64,000 bases of DNA, from the NCBI RefSeq assembly GCF_023159225.1, contig NC_063173.1:8532852-8596851 (forward strand), written 5' to 3'. The notes under the pieces were generated by a model that worked only from the letters and a program-made list of their open reading frames with translations, searched no databases and was not told where the DNA came from. Source of the DNA: Perognathus longimembris pacificus. Its lineage: Eukaryota; Chordata; Mammalia; Rodentia; Heteromyidae. A program made the position numbers and the translations under genes. This document shows, in pieces, positions 36,801 to 47,789 of this stretch (position 1 is its first letter; every line of letters starts with the position of its first letter).

Positions 36801-37663
36801 GCACAGGAAGGAACTTCCTGAATAGAGTCCCAGGCGCACAACAAATAGGGGAAAGACTCAACAAATGGGACTACTACAAATTAAAAAGTTTCTGCACAGC
36901 TAAGGTCATAGCCACCAAAATAGAAAGACAGCCAACGATATGGGAAAGGATATTTACCAGCACAGCAACAGACAAAGGCCTGATATCTGTCATCTACAGA
37001 GAACTCAAAAAACTAAGCCCCTCCAAGCCCAATAAACCTATTAGGAAATGGGCAAAAGAGCTAAAGAGAGACTTCACAAGAGAAGATATAAAAATGGCAA
37101 AGAAACACATGAGGAAATGCTCAACATCCCTGCTAGTAAAGGAAATGCAAATAAAAACAACCCTGAGATACCACCTCACCCCAGTTAGAATGGCCTATAC
37201 TCTGAACTCAGGAAACAACAAATGCTGGAGGGGCTGTGGGGAAAGAGGAACCCTTCTCCATTGTTGGTGGGAGTGCAAATTAGTACAGCCACTTTGGAGA
37301 ACAGTATGGAGGTTTCTCAAAAAGCTCAATATAGACCTACCCTATGACCCAGCCATACCACTCCTAGGCATCTATCCTAAACAGCAAAACCCAAGATATC
37401 AAAAGGACATTTGTACTTCCATGTTTATCGCAGCACAATTCACAATAGCCAAAATTTGGAAACAACCCAGATGCCCCTCCACAGATGAATGGATCCAAAA
37501 AATATGGTACTTATACACAATGGAATACTACATAGCGATTAGGAATGGTGAAATATTGTTATTTGCAGGGAAATGGTCAGAACTCGAACAAATAATGTTG
37601 AGTGAGACAAGCCTAGAACACAGAAAACAAAGGGGCATGATCTCCCTGATATATGACTGTTAA
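33836..37663 (+). CDS. LINE-1 ORF2 protein (endonuclease and reverse transcriptase)
   Basis: 1275 residues, the same length as the human protein. It nicks target DNA and reverse transcribes L1 RNA at the nick (target-primed reverse transcription). The N-terminal AP-like endonuclease has its expected residues at the expected positions: N14 (LNING), E43 (CLQETH), D145/N147 (VGDFNT), D205 (KIDHVI) and D229/H230 (SDHSG). The Z/fingers motif [15 protein letters not shown] is near residue 470. The reverse transcriptase has D600 ([11 protein letters not shown]) and the FADD box at 700-703. The C-terminal C-x3-C-x7-H-x4-C zinc-knuckle-like motif is at C1130, C1134, H1142 and C1147. The frame opens 48 bp after the ORF1 stop, as expected for reinitiation-type translation. 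By sequence it is a potentially active enzyme; activity itself is inferred. Confidence 0.96.
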   Translation: MEGEKTPLSLISLNINGLNSPIKRSRLAEWIRKQKVDICCLQETHLTARDKNRLRMKGWSKIYQANAPTKTAGVAILISDKLDFSLKSTQKDKEGHYILIQGKIQNQDITVINVYSPNKRGPTYVKQILTELQSKIDANTIIVGDFNTPLSPRDRSNTQRISKGAEDLNNTIAQMDLTDLYRTFHPTETQYTFFSAAHGSYSKIDHVIAHTKNLSKYKRIDIIPCIISDHSGLKVTLNNKGYHRAYTHSWRLNPTLLSNTWATDQIKDEINEFISHNDKENTSQRNLWDTAKAVLRGKIIALSTHIKRMEAEQVNTLTMKLKQLEKQEMTESKTTRRREITKIKEEINLIENRKTIQQINKTKSWFFEKINKIDRPLARLTKKRREETHIRKIRDSTGKITTNTHDIQTIIRSYFQNLYSTKNNNFTEMDQFLEKYKLPKLNQEEINQLNKPITYGEIQEVIKNLPTKKSPGPDGFTNEFYKTFSEELIPILLKLFREIETEGKIPNSFYEANIILIPKPGKDPTKKENYRPISLMNTDAKLLNKILANRIQKVIKNIIHHDQVGFIPQSQGWFNIRKSINVIHHINRTKIKNHIVISVDAQKAFDKIQHPYLLKALERTGIDGTFLKTIKAIYNRPTANIILNGEKLKSFPLNTGTRQGCPLSPLLFNIVLESLAIAIRQEEDIKGIHIGKEEIKLSLFADDMILYLKDPKNSVPKLLHLINQFGKVAGYKINPQKSAAFLYTSNRQTEKEIMETIPFTVAKKRIKYLGINLTKDVTDLFNENYKNLIREIKEDTRRWKDLPCSWVGRINIVKMAILPKLLYKFNAIPIKIPATFFTEIEKPIHKFIWNSKKPRIAKEILGKKHSAGGITIPDFKLYYKAIITKTAWYWYKNRSEDQWIRIEDPEIKPHSYSQLIFDKGAKDIQWNKHSLFNYWCWENWAAICRKLKVDPSLSPCTKINSKWIKDLNIRPESLKLLKDRVGKTLELIGTGRNFLNRVPGAQQIGERLNKWDYYKLKSFCTAKVIATKIERQPTIWERIFTSTATDKGLISVIYRELKKLSPSKPNKPIRKWAKELKRDFTREDIKMAKKHMRKCSTSLLVKEMQIKTTLRYHLTPVRMAYTLNSGNNKCWRGCGERGTLLHCWWECKLVQPLWRTVWRFLKKLNIDLPYDPAIPLLGIYPKQQNPRYQKDICTSMFIAAQFTIAKIWKQPRCPSTDEWIQKIWYLYTMEYYIAIRNGEILLFAGKWSELEQIMLSETSLEHRKQRGMISLIYDC

Positions 37664-37883
37664 CAAAGGGAGATGGAGAGACAGTAGAGACCAAGTCTGT
37701 GAACACTGTATATGTGCTTGATACATTGTATACTGCATATGGGTCTACCTGACCTAGACAAGGGATGGGAAAACAGGTTGTAAGATATCACAAGAAATGT
37801 ACACAATGCCCTACTATGTAACTGCACCCTCTTTGCACAGCACCTTGTAAAAAAAAAAAATTTTATGTTCAATTGATAATAAA

Positions 37884-37913
<30 letters not shown>
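37664..37913 (+). terminator. LINE-1 3' UTR, poly(A) signal and tail
   Basis: Short 3' UTR with AATAAA at 37878-37883, then an A-rich tail ending at the target duplication. The signal lies only about 170 bp before HIKESHI exon 5, so it could in principle cause premature polyadenylation of the host transcript. Confidence 0.8.
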
Positions 37914-37917
<4 letters not shown>

Positions 37918-38059
37918 CTGTTCTCCAGTGATTGTGGTTGCTGTCTTTAATATGACTACATTTTAACATTTGCCTTTTAGAAATGGTATGTGAAATTATT
38001 TTTGACAAGTTGAAAGATGATTTTAATTTTCTTGTAAACATACAGTTTTTCTCTTCTAG

Positions 38060-38114
38060 GTATGAAAACTTTCAAAGACGACTAGCACAGAATCCTCTCT
38101 TTTGGAAAACATAA
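38060..38114 (+). CDS. HIKESHI: HIKESHI exon 5 with stop
   Basis: Acceptor ctcttctag at 38051-38059. It completes the split Trp codon and encodes YENFQRRLAQNPLFWKT, then TAA at 38112-38114. The five exons sum to 591 coding nt, which is 197 codons and the exact length of mammalian Hikeshi. The acceptor region remains intact although the LINE-1 target duplication ends only about 133 bp upstream. Confidence 0.96.
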
Positions 38115-38400
38115 TTTGAATAAAATGATTTTTAATGGATTTTGAAATTTGTCATTGTTTGAAGATAACTGACCCTGTGTAATAGCCTGAAGTCTAAAGA
38201 ATCATGAAGTCTAAGTTTGAAACTGCATAGTGATGGAAAATCTTTATAAAAAATTGCAAACATTAAAAACTGAAAATAAGTGTATTATTGATTTTTTTCC
38301 CCTTTTACTCATAAGGTACTATCAGAGGCAAACTTATTGTTCTAGCTACCATTCGTCTTAAAAATAAAACCTCTTCACAATAGTACTTTGCAAAATGCTA
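38115..38400 (+). terminator. HIKESHI: HIKESHI 3' UTR and candidate poly(A) signals
   Basis: Candidate signals are AATAAA at 38119-38124 (very close to the stop), ATTAAA at 38262-38267 and AATAAA at 38363-38368. The middle one is followed by a T-rich stretch. Which is used cannot be decided from sequence, and longer 3' UTR forms are possible. From 38400 to 38995 there is no recognised repeat. Confidence 0.6.
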
Positions 38401-38995
38401 GTGCATGTTTAATCTGTCATTTATGTTCACAGGGGTTTGCTAGAGTAATGAGCTTGAAATCAACAGTCTCAGAATTGGGAACTTTTGAGAAGTATGGCAT
38501 GCATTTTTAGATATGAGAAAATTATTTTCAAGGAGTATTTCTTAAGATTAGCAATTTCAATTAAGACAGGTTGGCTGTCAGTTTTTAGTATTTAAAGATT
38601 CGTGCGTATTTATTGAAAATGGCAGTGATTATATTGGTGAACTTTAATACTTGTTACTAAGCAGCTGTGTTTAGACTATTGGATCCATTATCTTTGCATC
38701 TAAAGATAGAGCCTTTGTGTCTAATTTTAAAAGGAATTCGGACTCATACTGGTGAAGACTTTGGCCAAATACCTCTTGGGTTTTTCTGTCAAAACGAGGT
38801 TGGAATACATGAAATTGTGCAGTTATTTGTTAAGTGAGTTATTAGATCTTGGTGGAAACAGGGATCTGGTTGAACTAGTATTAAGAGTTACTACTGCCTG
38901 TCATTCTAGCAGCTCTGGTGGTAGAGAGGAAAAATTGCAGATTGAGGAAAGCAGGCAAAAAAGTTTCCAAGATTTCGTCTCACCAGAGACGAAAC

Positions 38996-39174
38996 AGAGA
39001 CAGTTGTACCTGTCATCCTAGCTTTGCAGAAAGGACAATAGGATCAGAGTCCAAACTGGCCCTGGCAGAGCAAGACCCTATAAAGAGCTGGAGGCATAGC
39101 TCAAGTGGTAGAACATTTGTCTAGATAGTGCAAAGTCCTGAGCTCAAACCCCAGTACTGCCAAAAAAAAAAAAA
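38996..39174 (+). repeat. B1-headed SINE, diverged, sense
   Basis: Head remnants ('cctgtcatcctagctttgca') and a right module ending 'caaaccccagtactgcc', plus an A-tail of about 14. Confidence 0.7.
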
Positions 39175-39479
39175 AGTTTGTGCTAGGTAATTTCTTGCAT
39201 TGTTCAAGTGTGCTACACTTAGCAGTTTCGTAGGTTCTGTGCTTTTTAAAAGTTGTTTTTTCCCTGTTCTTTTGCCAAAATTGAAGATTACACCATATAT
39301 TTTCTGGAGTTGTGATCAGACCAGATGTGTATTGCTATTTTACTGGGTTTTGATTATGTGTCAGGTTTTCAGTGCTAGTGAGTACCCTTACGTCTTCTTG
39401 TTAATAAATGATTTTGACTTGACAGCTTCTTATTTTCTGGACAAAGTAACAGCTATTGCAGTACAATTAACGGAAGCCA

Positions 39480-40150
39480 GATGATTATTTTTGTGTTAGT
39501 ATGTATACCCATGAACCTAGATTACCAAATCCAAGCTACAAAAAACCATGCCCCAATGTTCTGTAGTCCCAGCCTTTCCGAAACTGTCCCTCTTGCTTCT
39601 TTCTTCCCAAATCCACACTGCAGAATCATGTTCCAACGTTTTACCGTCAACCTCTTTCCTCCCTCTTTTTTCTTTCTTCCTCTCCCTCTCTCTTTGTTCT
39701 GCTTTAGGTTTTGTTAATTGAACTAAGGGACTTCATTGTGATCATTTGCATTCGTGCTTATACTGCGATCACATCATCTCTGTTACTTTCTCATTGCCTG
39801 TCTCACATCTTCCCCTTTATTTTACAGTTTTTCTGGGTTTCATTAAGCTATTCTTGGATCACATTTATCCCCATTATCCTCTCCTTTCCGTCTCCCATTA
39901 CCTATCCCAACAGTCCACCTTTACCTTCTCATTTTTGTTACTATTGTATAGACTTTGAATATGACTAAACATGGTATCTGTCTTCTTTAGCTTGGCTATG
40001 CTGCTTGTGATGATCTTCAGTTCATTTCCCTTGTAAATGAGATAATTTCACTCCTCATGATGGTTGTGTATAAATACTACATTTTCTTAAGCTGTTCATT
40101 AATTGTTGGGCACACTTGACCTTTTCCAATCATTTTATTTTTGCTCTTGG
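39480..40150 (-). repeat. Old LINE-1 relic, antisense (approximate limits)
   Basis: The right part (39960-40150: 'agttcatttcccttgtaaat', 'aatttcactcctcatgatgg', 'actacattttcttaagctgt') matches antisense L1 ORF2 3' end wording. The CT-rich left part is less certain. No coding frame was found. Confidence 0.5.
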
Positions 40151-40194
40151 TATAGCATTTTGCATGATATAGATATACAGTTTTTACTTTGAGG

Positions 40195-40240
40195 AGCGTG
40201 TGTGTGTGTGTGTGTGTGCGTGTGCGCGTGCGCGAGCAAG
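40195..40240. repeat. (TG)n/(CG)n microsatellite
   Basis: TG repeats with CG interruptions (gtgtgcgtgtgcgcgtgcgc), followed by the antisense SINE below. Confidence 0.85.
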
Positions 40241-40251
40241 CTCATGCACAC

Positions 40252-40652
40252 ACGCTAGTCCTTGAACTCAGGGCCTGAGAGCTGACCCTGAGCTTTTGTT
40301 TTCAAAGCTAGTGCTCTACCACTTGAGTTACACACAGCTCCACTTCGGCTTTTTGGTGGTTAATTGGCTGGGAATGTGTCTTAGTGGAGTGTTTGCCTAG
40401 CACGCGTGAAGCCCTGGGTTCAATTCCTCAGTACCACATAAACAGAAAAAGCTGGAACTGGTGCTGTGGTTCAAGTGGTAGAGTGCTAGCCTTGAGCACA
40501 GAGAAGCTCAGGGACAGTGCCCAGGCCCTGAGTTCAAGCCCCAGAACTGACAAAAAAAAAGTCTTATGGACTTTCTTGCCCTGGGGGTAATCCTCAGTTC
40601 TCAGCCCCCTGGGTAGTTAGGATTACAGGTGTGAGCCTCTGGTGCCCAGCTT
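40252..40652 (-). repeat. B1-headed SINE (minus) interrupted by a sense ID-headed SINE
   Basis: The host element's right module and linker occupy 40252-40362 and its head resumes at about 40561-40652. Between them lies a complete sense ID-headed dimer with an A-tail (about 40363-40560). At the junctions the host reads 'ggttaattgg' and then 'gtcttatggactttc'. About 8 host bases ('agataaga' in other copies) are missing, and no target duplication is visible. Confidence 0.85.
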
Positions 40653-41244
40653 TCCAAGAGCTTTTTGAAGTAGACTGTGCTGATATGGAAGTCTGGTTAT
40701 TTTCAGGGAGCATGATACACAGGAAAGAAAAAAATCAAGTATTTGAGACTCTCTACCAATATTCTTCACACATGAGATAGATTTCTATGTAGTAGGAGAT
40801 GGGTAAAACCCTGGTGTTAACATTAAATACTTCTTGGTTACAGAAAATATTGAGGACATGAAATAACAAAGATAAATGGTATTTATGTCCCCAATATGTA
40901 TTTGTCACATCTCAAACTATAATAATACTGAAAAGAAATGGAAATAAAAACTTATACATGAATGTAAGTAGCTTTTTTCAAAGTATTCCTAAAATAGAAA
41001 CAACTCAAATGTCTATCAATTTATGTTTGGACAGAATGTGTTATATTCACAAAAGGGAATATCTTGTTAGTAGCAGCAAAAAGGAATTGAAGTACTGAGT
41101 ACATTATAACAACAATGGGGAATCAGAAAAAAAAAGGTTATGGTAATGCTTGTACAATTCTGAATATACTAAAAATATAAACTTTAAATGTGAAAGTCTA
41201 CTCTCTGTGGATTGTATCTTAAGAGCTTTTCTTTTCTTTGTTTA

Positions 41245-41445
41245 TTTAGCCAGTCCTGGGGCTTGGACTCAGGGCCTGAGCACTGTCCCTGGCTTGTTTT
41301 ACTCAAGGCTAGCACTCTGCCACTCGAGCCACAGCGCCCCCTGGCCATTTTCTGTTTATGTGGTGCTGAGGAATTGAACCCAGGGCCTCATGCATACAAG
41401 GCAAGCACTCTACCATTAAGCCACATTCCCAGCCCCAGCTTTTGT
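41245..41445 (-). mobile_element. ID-headed dimeric SINE with altered right module
   Basis: Antisense dimer. Where other copies read 'agcgccacttctggcc', this one reads 'agcgccccctggcc', a small deletion/substitution that creates the CTCF-like core discussed in the findings. The interval 40653-41244 has no recognised feature. Confidence 0.85.
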
Positions 41446-41589
41446 TTTTTTTTAAAAGGCAAATGCTGAAAGCAGGTATGTATGCAAAAGATGAAAAGTG
41501 CAGATTACAGAAATAAAACTGGTTGTTTGACGGTTACAAATCTAAAATTTATGTAAAGTAAAATTGAAAAGCAAAGTAAAATGATAACA

Positions 41590-41815
41590 GCTGGGCACTA
41601 GTGGCTCTCATCTGTAATCATCTCATCTGTAATCCACTCAGGAGGCTGAGATCTGGTAGGTCACAGTTTGAAGCCAGTCCAGTTAGGAAGTACATGAGAC
41701 CCTATCTCCAAAATAGCCATCAAAAAGCTGAGCTGGAGGGATGGCTCAAGTAGTAGAGCACCAACAAAGCAAGAAAGCTCAAGGCCCTGAGTTCAAACTC
41801 GTATCAGCAATGAAG
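41590..41815 (+). repeat. 7SL/B1-headed dimeric SINE, sense
   Basis: Head and right module present. The phrase 'catctgtaatc' is locally duplicated within the head. Confidence 0.8.
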
Positions 41816-41819
41816 AGGG

Positions 41820-43723
41820 ATGAAAGAACCTAAGAAAAACTTATCCAAATGATTCCAGGTTGTTGATTTGCTGAACTTGTCATTCCTTGGGAACCTGAGA
41901 CATGAAATGGCTAAGTTTTATGAACTTCCTTTGTCTACCCCCAGAGTACTATAGGCAGTAGACAGAATTGCTCATGGTAAGGCAAGATATTTAACAGATC
42001 CTTGTGAAGGAAAGTGAGTTGTTACTGGATCAGGTAGTCAGGAGAACGTATTCCTAGGACAGAAAAAGCCAAACCCAGAAGCATCTGAAATAACTGAAGT
42101 TCAGTTTCTTCTCAAGGGTGACTTGAGCAGATCTCAGGTGTGTGCGATGTTTGCTAGGTGAACACACTCCCACTTGAACCATCCCCCCAGCACTCCCGGT
42201 CATTTTGTGAAGAGTATGGCCTAGCAAATCTAGCTAGCTTTAGTTCTAGTTTTATTTTACCCCCTCCCCCCCCTTCTCTGTGAACTTCATGGAATACTTA
42301 AGTTCAACCTTAACAAAAAGACTCAACAAAAACAATTGACAGTTGAGGAAAGATCAAGACTGAAAATCAGACAGTGCGGCCAGCTCTTGGGTAAGTTCTG
42401 CGTATTTTCTGTTTCCTCCCTGCCCCCCAACCCCAAGAGGTGTCTTTGCTGAGAAAGGGATCACAGACCCAGAAGAGAATCCACCTGTATACTCTGCAGC
42501 TCAGTGCTGTGATCCTGCTAGGCAGCCGCCAAGGAGTTGGCTTCTGCCTCCCTGTTTTTTTTCTCTGAGTATAAGCCAGACTTTAATCGGGCTATAAGTT
42601 CTTTACTAATGGGTCAAGGGACTGCTCCCAAGTCACTTGGAGTCCATAGGTGGAGAGGAGACATTTGGTTTTTGTCTGGTCTCCTCATCTGATTCCAGCA
42701 TTGCACAGGACTGCATTACACATGATGATATCGGATGACAAGATATCTCAACAGCTTCCTTTCTGTGGACAAGCCACTCCTCAGTTCTGGAATAAAATTT
42801 CACTCCCTAGGTTCTTTAGTGAATCTCATAAACTCTCTTGCTTGAAACACTCATTGGAAGTGCCCTTGTGTTTCTTCTACTTCCGCTGACATTTTCTTTG
42901 AAGAGGTAGAGGGAGAGGAGTCTGTTGAGTTGTTGACCAGCTGCAGCTGTTTTCCTCCTAAAGTAAATAAATCAATGCACCATTAAGCGGATTAATTCCC
43001 ATTCTAGGACAATCTAATCGACATTAGAAATGCCTAATCTTCCTATAGACATTTGTTTTCATTTCAGAGATTCCTTACTACTTAGCTTTGCTTGGGCCAC
43101 CTGATTAACTTAAGCTAGGGTCAGTGTATTGCTTTAGTCCCCAAGTTTATTTTCTAACAATGAGGTGGGGTGGAGAGCCTCCCTTTATGCTATTAAACTG
43201 GTCTAATGTTTAGTTCTATAAATTTGCCAGCAAACAAGGCTATAGAAGTTGGCTTGGGCTACCTTAAGCTGAAGGAAAATTTTGGACATGGCAGGAATCG
43301 AGGGGCCTGCGGAGGGCTGAGCATTACAATCTCTGGTAACTTTCTTAAATTGGGAGATTCCGAGGAGCGCAGCTTTCCCTGCATAATCATTTTCCAGATT
43401 CTCCAGGACGAACTTCCAGTAACTTTGCATAGTGAAGATGCTTTTCTTCAGTTTCAGAAATAAAGTGTGGTCACTAAGGATTCTGAATATTATACACAAT
43501 GTGTATCATGTGGATACAATGTACAGAATGTGTTATGTGTGAAATGAAAATGGAAATCCGGATGCTTTAGAGCAGCCCCCTCCCCCCAAAAATGCCAACC
43601 AGAATTTTGTTTTCAATAAATAGCTGAAATTTCGGAAAAAGAGACTGAAAGGTAAGTGGGGGATAAAAATGGGGAGGAAGAAGGTGAAAGAAAATGGGTG
43701 TAAAAAGCAGTAAATATTCTCCC
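41820..43723. other. Intergenic HIKESHI-CCDC81 stretch
   Basis: 1.9 kb with little repeat content (a poly-C tract near 42262-42276) and no convincing gene. Short open frames at 43203-43499 on both strands show no family signature. Confidence 0.45.
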
Positions 43724-43880
43724 AAAGGCCCTGGGTTCCATTCCTCAGCACCACATACATAGAAAAAGCCAGAAGTGGGACTGTGGCTCAAATGACAGAG
43801 TGCTAGCCTTGAGCAAAAAGAAGCCAGGGACAGTGCTCAGGCCCTGAGTCCAAGGCCCAGGACTGGCCAAAAAAAGAAAA
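43724..43880 (+). repeat. 5'-truncated ID-headed SINE
   Basis: Begins inside the left monomer at 'ggccctgggttccattcctc', keeps the complete right module, and ends in an A-rich tail. Confidence 0.8.
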
Positions 43881-45110
43881 AATCTTCGGCAGTAAGCACA
43901 CATCTATGTGTACACCGTTTTTATTTGGAGGTAAGGAGTTTCTTTAAAATCTCTGACAGCATCTCATGGTCCAGATGTACAATCGCCCTCTGACCACCAG
44001 ATGGCGGATTAACATAAAGCTAATGTCAGAGGCCCTGAGTAAGTTACCTAACACGGGCACATCTGCACTGATCCCTAATCCAGCATTCAGAAAATAATGA
44101 GGAAAAGGAAGCCCAGAGGAGGGCCACCTGGCCTGGTTGTACAGATGGGCAGAGGAAGAGTTTCGAATAACAGATAAGGCTTGGGCATAAGGACAAGATA
44201 GATGTTGGGAGGGGAATTCTAATTTAAAAAGGAATGATTCGCAGTAAAGGAATCATTAGCAGCAGCGTGTCTGGTTGGAGCTGCGAGTTTGAGAAGGAGT
44301 GTACTCCAGGTAGAGAAAATAGGTTATTAATAAGCAAAAAATACATCCATAGATTTAGATTAAGGTGCATCTATTTAATTGTTATTAGGATCGATCTTCA
44401 TCCTATGACTGGAAAAAATGGGCCATATGTTTAAAATAACAACTGACTAAATCTTAAGAATTCCGCTTTTCATAGCTGATTCTGTTGTCTTCATTTTCCT
44501 GTGCTCAGGCATACTGGACTCATTATAAAATAGATAGTACTACATTAAATATACCAAGTGCCAAATGCTTATGGAACACTTTCATTGTGCACATATGAGA
44601 GAAGAACTGATGTTTCCATTCTGCATCTTGTTTCATAATTCATATAATCGTTATATGCTGAGTCCTTATGAGAGTAGTAAAAGCTCCAGGCTAGGCATTC
44701 AGGGCAAAGTCTCCCAGCCCACCCCACCCCCCAGAGGTCCTGCAGGGATGGATCACCAGGGCCTTGAGAAGTTCTTGTACCGCAGGACCCTTCACCCTTG
44801 AGAAGTTATGCATCAGGCCCCTGGATATCATCACATCAAGGCTCGCTGTCTCTGAAAGACTTACCCAAGAACAGCAGACTGACTGGATCACCGAGGTGTG
44901 TGCCACGATTGGCACACAGCCAGAGGGGCAAGAAGACACATGGAATGCTTGTGCATGCAGGCTTTGTCTCTGATTGGGCTGGGGACTGATAGGCCACTGT
45001 CCAATGATCTTGGGTAGCTTTCTCCTAGAGAGACCTTACGAACCCCTACATAACGCGCCCCAAGAGGTGTCTCCCTTGCGCTCCCTCCTACTTAGTAGGA
45101 GCTTATTTTG
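43881..45110. other. Intergenic stretch around the CTCF motif
   Basis: Apart from the CTCF motif, I see no gene. The part at 44690-45080 is GC-richer and resembles LTR-like or unique sequence without a decisive signature. Confidence 0.4.
43994..44007 (+). promoter_or_regulatory. Consensus CTCF motif
   Basis: CCACCAGATGGCGG fits the CTCF core consensus (CCASYAGRKGGCRS) at every position. It lies in repeat-poor intergenic DNA between HIKESHI and CCDC81, so insulator or loop-anchor activity is plausible but inferred. Confidence 0.55.
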
Positions 45111-45111
45111 T

Positions 45112-45505
45112 TTTTCCAAGATTGGGACTTGAACTTGTTGCTTGCTTGCTTTCACTCACTGGCTAGTGCTCTACTAACGGAGCCATGCCTCTAACCCCTC
45201 TGCTTATTTAAAAAAGAAAGGAACTTCTGCCGTTTTGCTCCGCCTTCTGTGTCCATGGACCCGTTCTTCCAAACCATAGAGACAAAGAACATGATCCATG
45301 GGCTGGGAATGTGGCTTAGTGGTAGAGCGCTTGCCTAGCATGCATGAAGCCCCGGGTTCCATTCCTCAGCACCACACACAGAGAAAAAGCCAGAAACAGT
45401 GTTGTGGCTCAAGTGGTAGAGTGCCAGCCTTGAGCAAAAGAAAAGAAGCTGAGGGACAGTGCCCAGGCCCTAAGTTTAGGACTGGCAAAATAAATAAATA
45501 AAACC
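45112..45505. repeat. ID monomer (minus) and ID-headed dimer (plus)
   Basis: Antisense ID-like monomer at 45112-45200. Sense dimer at 45300-45505 with the 'gtggcttagtggtagagcgc' head variant and a TAAATAAATAAA tail. Confidence 0.75.
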
Positions 45506-46312
45506 AACAAAGAACTGGTTGGTTTTTTTTTCTTTGTATTACTGATACTTAATCCTTTATATAACCTGAATCATTCTGAATTTATTTGATCCGTTGTGTT
45601 CGTTTGTAGAAGACATTTTATATGGTTCATGCAGAGTAGTATGTCTAATGGTGAAATGGGGTAAGCCACTGAAAATGTAGAACTTTTGAAAGCCCAAAGT
45701 GTTCCTATTGTTAATTTCCCCACTAGTGTGCTAACTATGTGGAGATTTCCTCTGTTAACATTTATCTGTGATTCCTATTTTATCAACGAAGAGCAAAGGC
45801 TCAGCATTCCTGAGTTCCTGCGGGGCGACTCCTGGCGGGCCTCTCCTGGTTGGAGGACGGGGGAGGAAGGCGGCGGGCTTGCCGGCTGGCGCTGTCACCC
45901 TCCATCCCACACTTAGGAGGCGTCTCCCCGCCACCCCCACCGCCCCCCCGCCAGGTGCTCCCACGCGCTTCATCCTTCAGGTCTTCACATCTTTGCCCTG
46001 TGTACTTCTATGGATGTCTACTCGTAGCCTCGATAACAAAACTATGAAAAAAGAGAAATCAAGGCTCAGACATGCCATTTTCTCTCATCCTATAAACCTA
46101 TTTGTACGCATTTTAGGCCCAGATTCAGGTCTTCAAGTACAAAATTGCTCACTTTAGCTCATATAAATTGAAAGTGTGAATTACTCGGTGGGGGAAGGCC
46201 CGGTGTGTACCGCGTAAGGATCAGCTTCCCTTCTGTTCGTAAGTGGACGCTGTACACACAGGTCCCGTGACTGTATTTATTACTCACACCACATCTATTC
46301 AACATGGGAGAT
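45506..46312. other. Intergenic stretch with GC-rich patch
   Basis: 45820-45965 is a CpG-containing GC-rich patch of unknown origin. MIR-like wording ('attcctattttatcaacgaa', 'aaggctcag') appears near 45770-45800. No gene is recognised. Confidence 0.4.
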
Positions 46313-46329
46313 CTTATTCTATGATTTTT

Positions 46330-46531
46330 TTTTTTTTTTGGCCAGTCCTGGGGCTTGGATTCCGGGCCTGAGCACTGTCCCTGGCTTCTTCCCGCTCAAG
46401 GCTAGCACTCTGCCACCCGAGCCACAGCGCCGCTTCTGGCCGTTTTTCTGTATATGTGGTGCTGGGGAATCGAACCTAGGGCCTCGTGTATCCGAGGCAG
46501 GCACTCTTGCCACTAGGCTATATCCCCAGCC
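46330..46531 (-). mobile_element. ID-headed dimeric SINE, young
   Basis: Complete antisense dimer flanked by CTTATTCTATGATTTTT (46313-46329 and 46532-46548). It belongs to the same subfamily as 3601-3800 and 62679-62892, all of which share 'gaacctagggcctcgtgtat'. Confidence 0.93.
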
Positions 46532-46599
46532 CTTATTCTATGATTTTTATTCTGTGGGGTTTCCAGGGAAAATGGTGACTTCTCTTACGTGGTGGCCCC

Positions 46600-47200
46600 T
46601 GGTGTGTGTGTGTGTGTGTGTGCCAATGCTAGGGTTGATTATTTGGAGACAAGAATCTCATGAGTTTGTCATGAATCATGAGCCTCAGATCTCAGCCCCA
46701 TGAGTAGCTGGGATTGGTCATGAGCCACTAGTACTGGTGACATAGCCCATTTTTAAGTAGTCCGGTCTGACGAGTTTTATTTTTTGAGAGATCCTTCCAC
46801 AACTTAGTCTCAAGGTCACCTTAGCTAAATTACCTTTATTTCCCAAGAAAACAAACCTGTATTTGTAGCTTCACCTCTCAGAAATTTGTAAACAGCTGTC
46901 ACTCACTCAAACACATTAATCGTCCTGTGGCTCAAATTCCCATGGCTACACACTTACCCTGTGGTTATTCAGTAGTTTTCCCTTAACATTTTCTGCGGGC
47001 TGGGAACGTGGCTTAGTGGCAGAGTGCTTGCCTAGCATGCGTGAAGCTCTGGGTTCGATTTCTCAGTGCCACATTACTAGAAAAAGCCAGAAGTGGTGCT
47101 TGGCTCAAGTGGCAGAGTGCTAGCCTTGAGCAAAAAGAAGCCAGGAACAGTGCTCAGGCCCTGAGTTCAAGCCCCAGGACTGGCAAAAAAAAAAAAAAAA
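46600..47200. repeat. (TG)n, B1-head relic and ID-headed SINE
   Basis: (TG)n at 46600-46622 and a diverged antisense B1 head at 46625-46735. A complete sense ID-headed dimer at 46998-47192 ends in a pure A-tail. Confidence 0.75.
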
Positions 47201-47699
47201 CCCAAACAAACCCAAAACACCAAAAAACAAGTGTTTCCAGAGTGAACAGCAGCAGCACACTGAGGACAAAGTTTAGGTCATAAAGGGAGAATGGGAAAAA
47301 TTTATTTCCCCAAAGGACTCGTTTAAGGCTCAAAATTTAGTTCTGAGCTTCTTAGTAGCCAAGATAAAAGGAAAACATGGTTTGAATGAGCAGTTGGTCA
47401 TTTTCCAGCAGAGAGGCTCTTAGCCTATTAGCCTTGTCGATGTTTCTGTATAAAAATATTTTGTACTGGGATATAATATATAATAGCCATAACTAGGATA
47501 ATCGAGAAATTAAAGGTATGTACTCAAGTGGTATGTAGCTCACCATACTTATGTCCAGGCATAATCACAACTAGAAGGAACAATGATGTCAGTACAAGCC
47601 TCTATTTGTAGAATAATCACTGTAAATACAACAAGTGTGTCCTGCTTCAGGTGTGTGAGCTACTGAACTACCTACCACCAATCTCACTGATGGTGGTGA

Positions 47700-47702
<3 letters not shown>

Positions 47703-47732
<30 letters not shown>
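47703..47732. repeat. (TG)n microsatellite
   Basis: About 15 TG units. The preceding interval 47201-47702 has no recognised feature. Confidence 0.95.
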
Positions 47733-47737
<5 letters not shown>

Positions 47738-47789
47738 GGGATTTGCACAGTTTCTTGCATTTTTAAAGACAATTAATTAATTTGTATGC

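Larger units (their letters stand above)
31420..37926 (+). mobile_element. Full-length, coding-intact LINE-1 with target duplications
   Basis: Complete non-LTR retrotransposon: 5' UTR/promoter (31433-32617), ORF1 (32618-33787), a 48-bp spacer, ORF2 (33836-37663), a roughly 200-bp 3' UTR with AATAAA at 37878-37883, and an A-rich tail to 37913. An exact 13-bp duplication, AAAACTGTTCTCC, flanks it (31420-31432 and 37914-37926). The bottom strand at the site reads TTTT/GATT, a normal L1 endonuclease target. Both reading frames are uninterrupted and all catalytic residues I checked are present. The copy lies in sense orientation in HIKESHI intron 4, making up about 6.5 kb of that 7.3-kb intron. 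The high similarity of the truncated copy at 25326 points to a recently active lineage. Confidence 0.97.

Noticed and set aside
43203..43499. Overlapping 85-98 codon frames on both strands
   Set aside because: No start context, domain or splice signals support them. This length is expected by chance.
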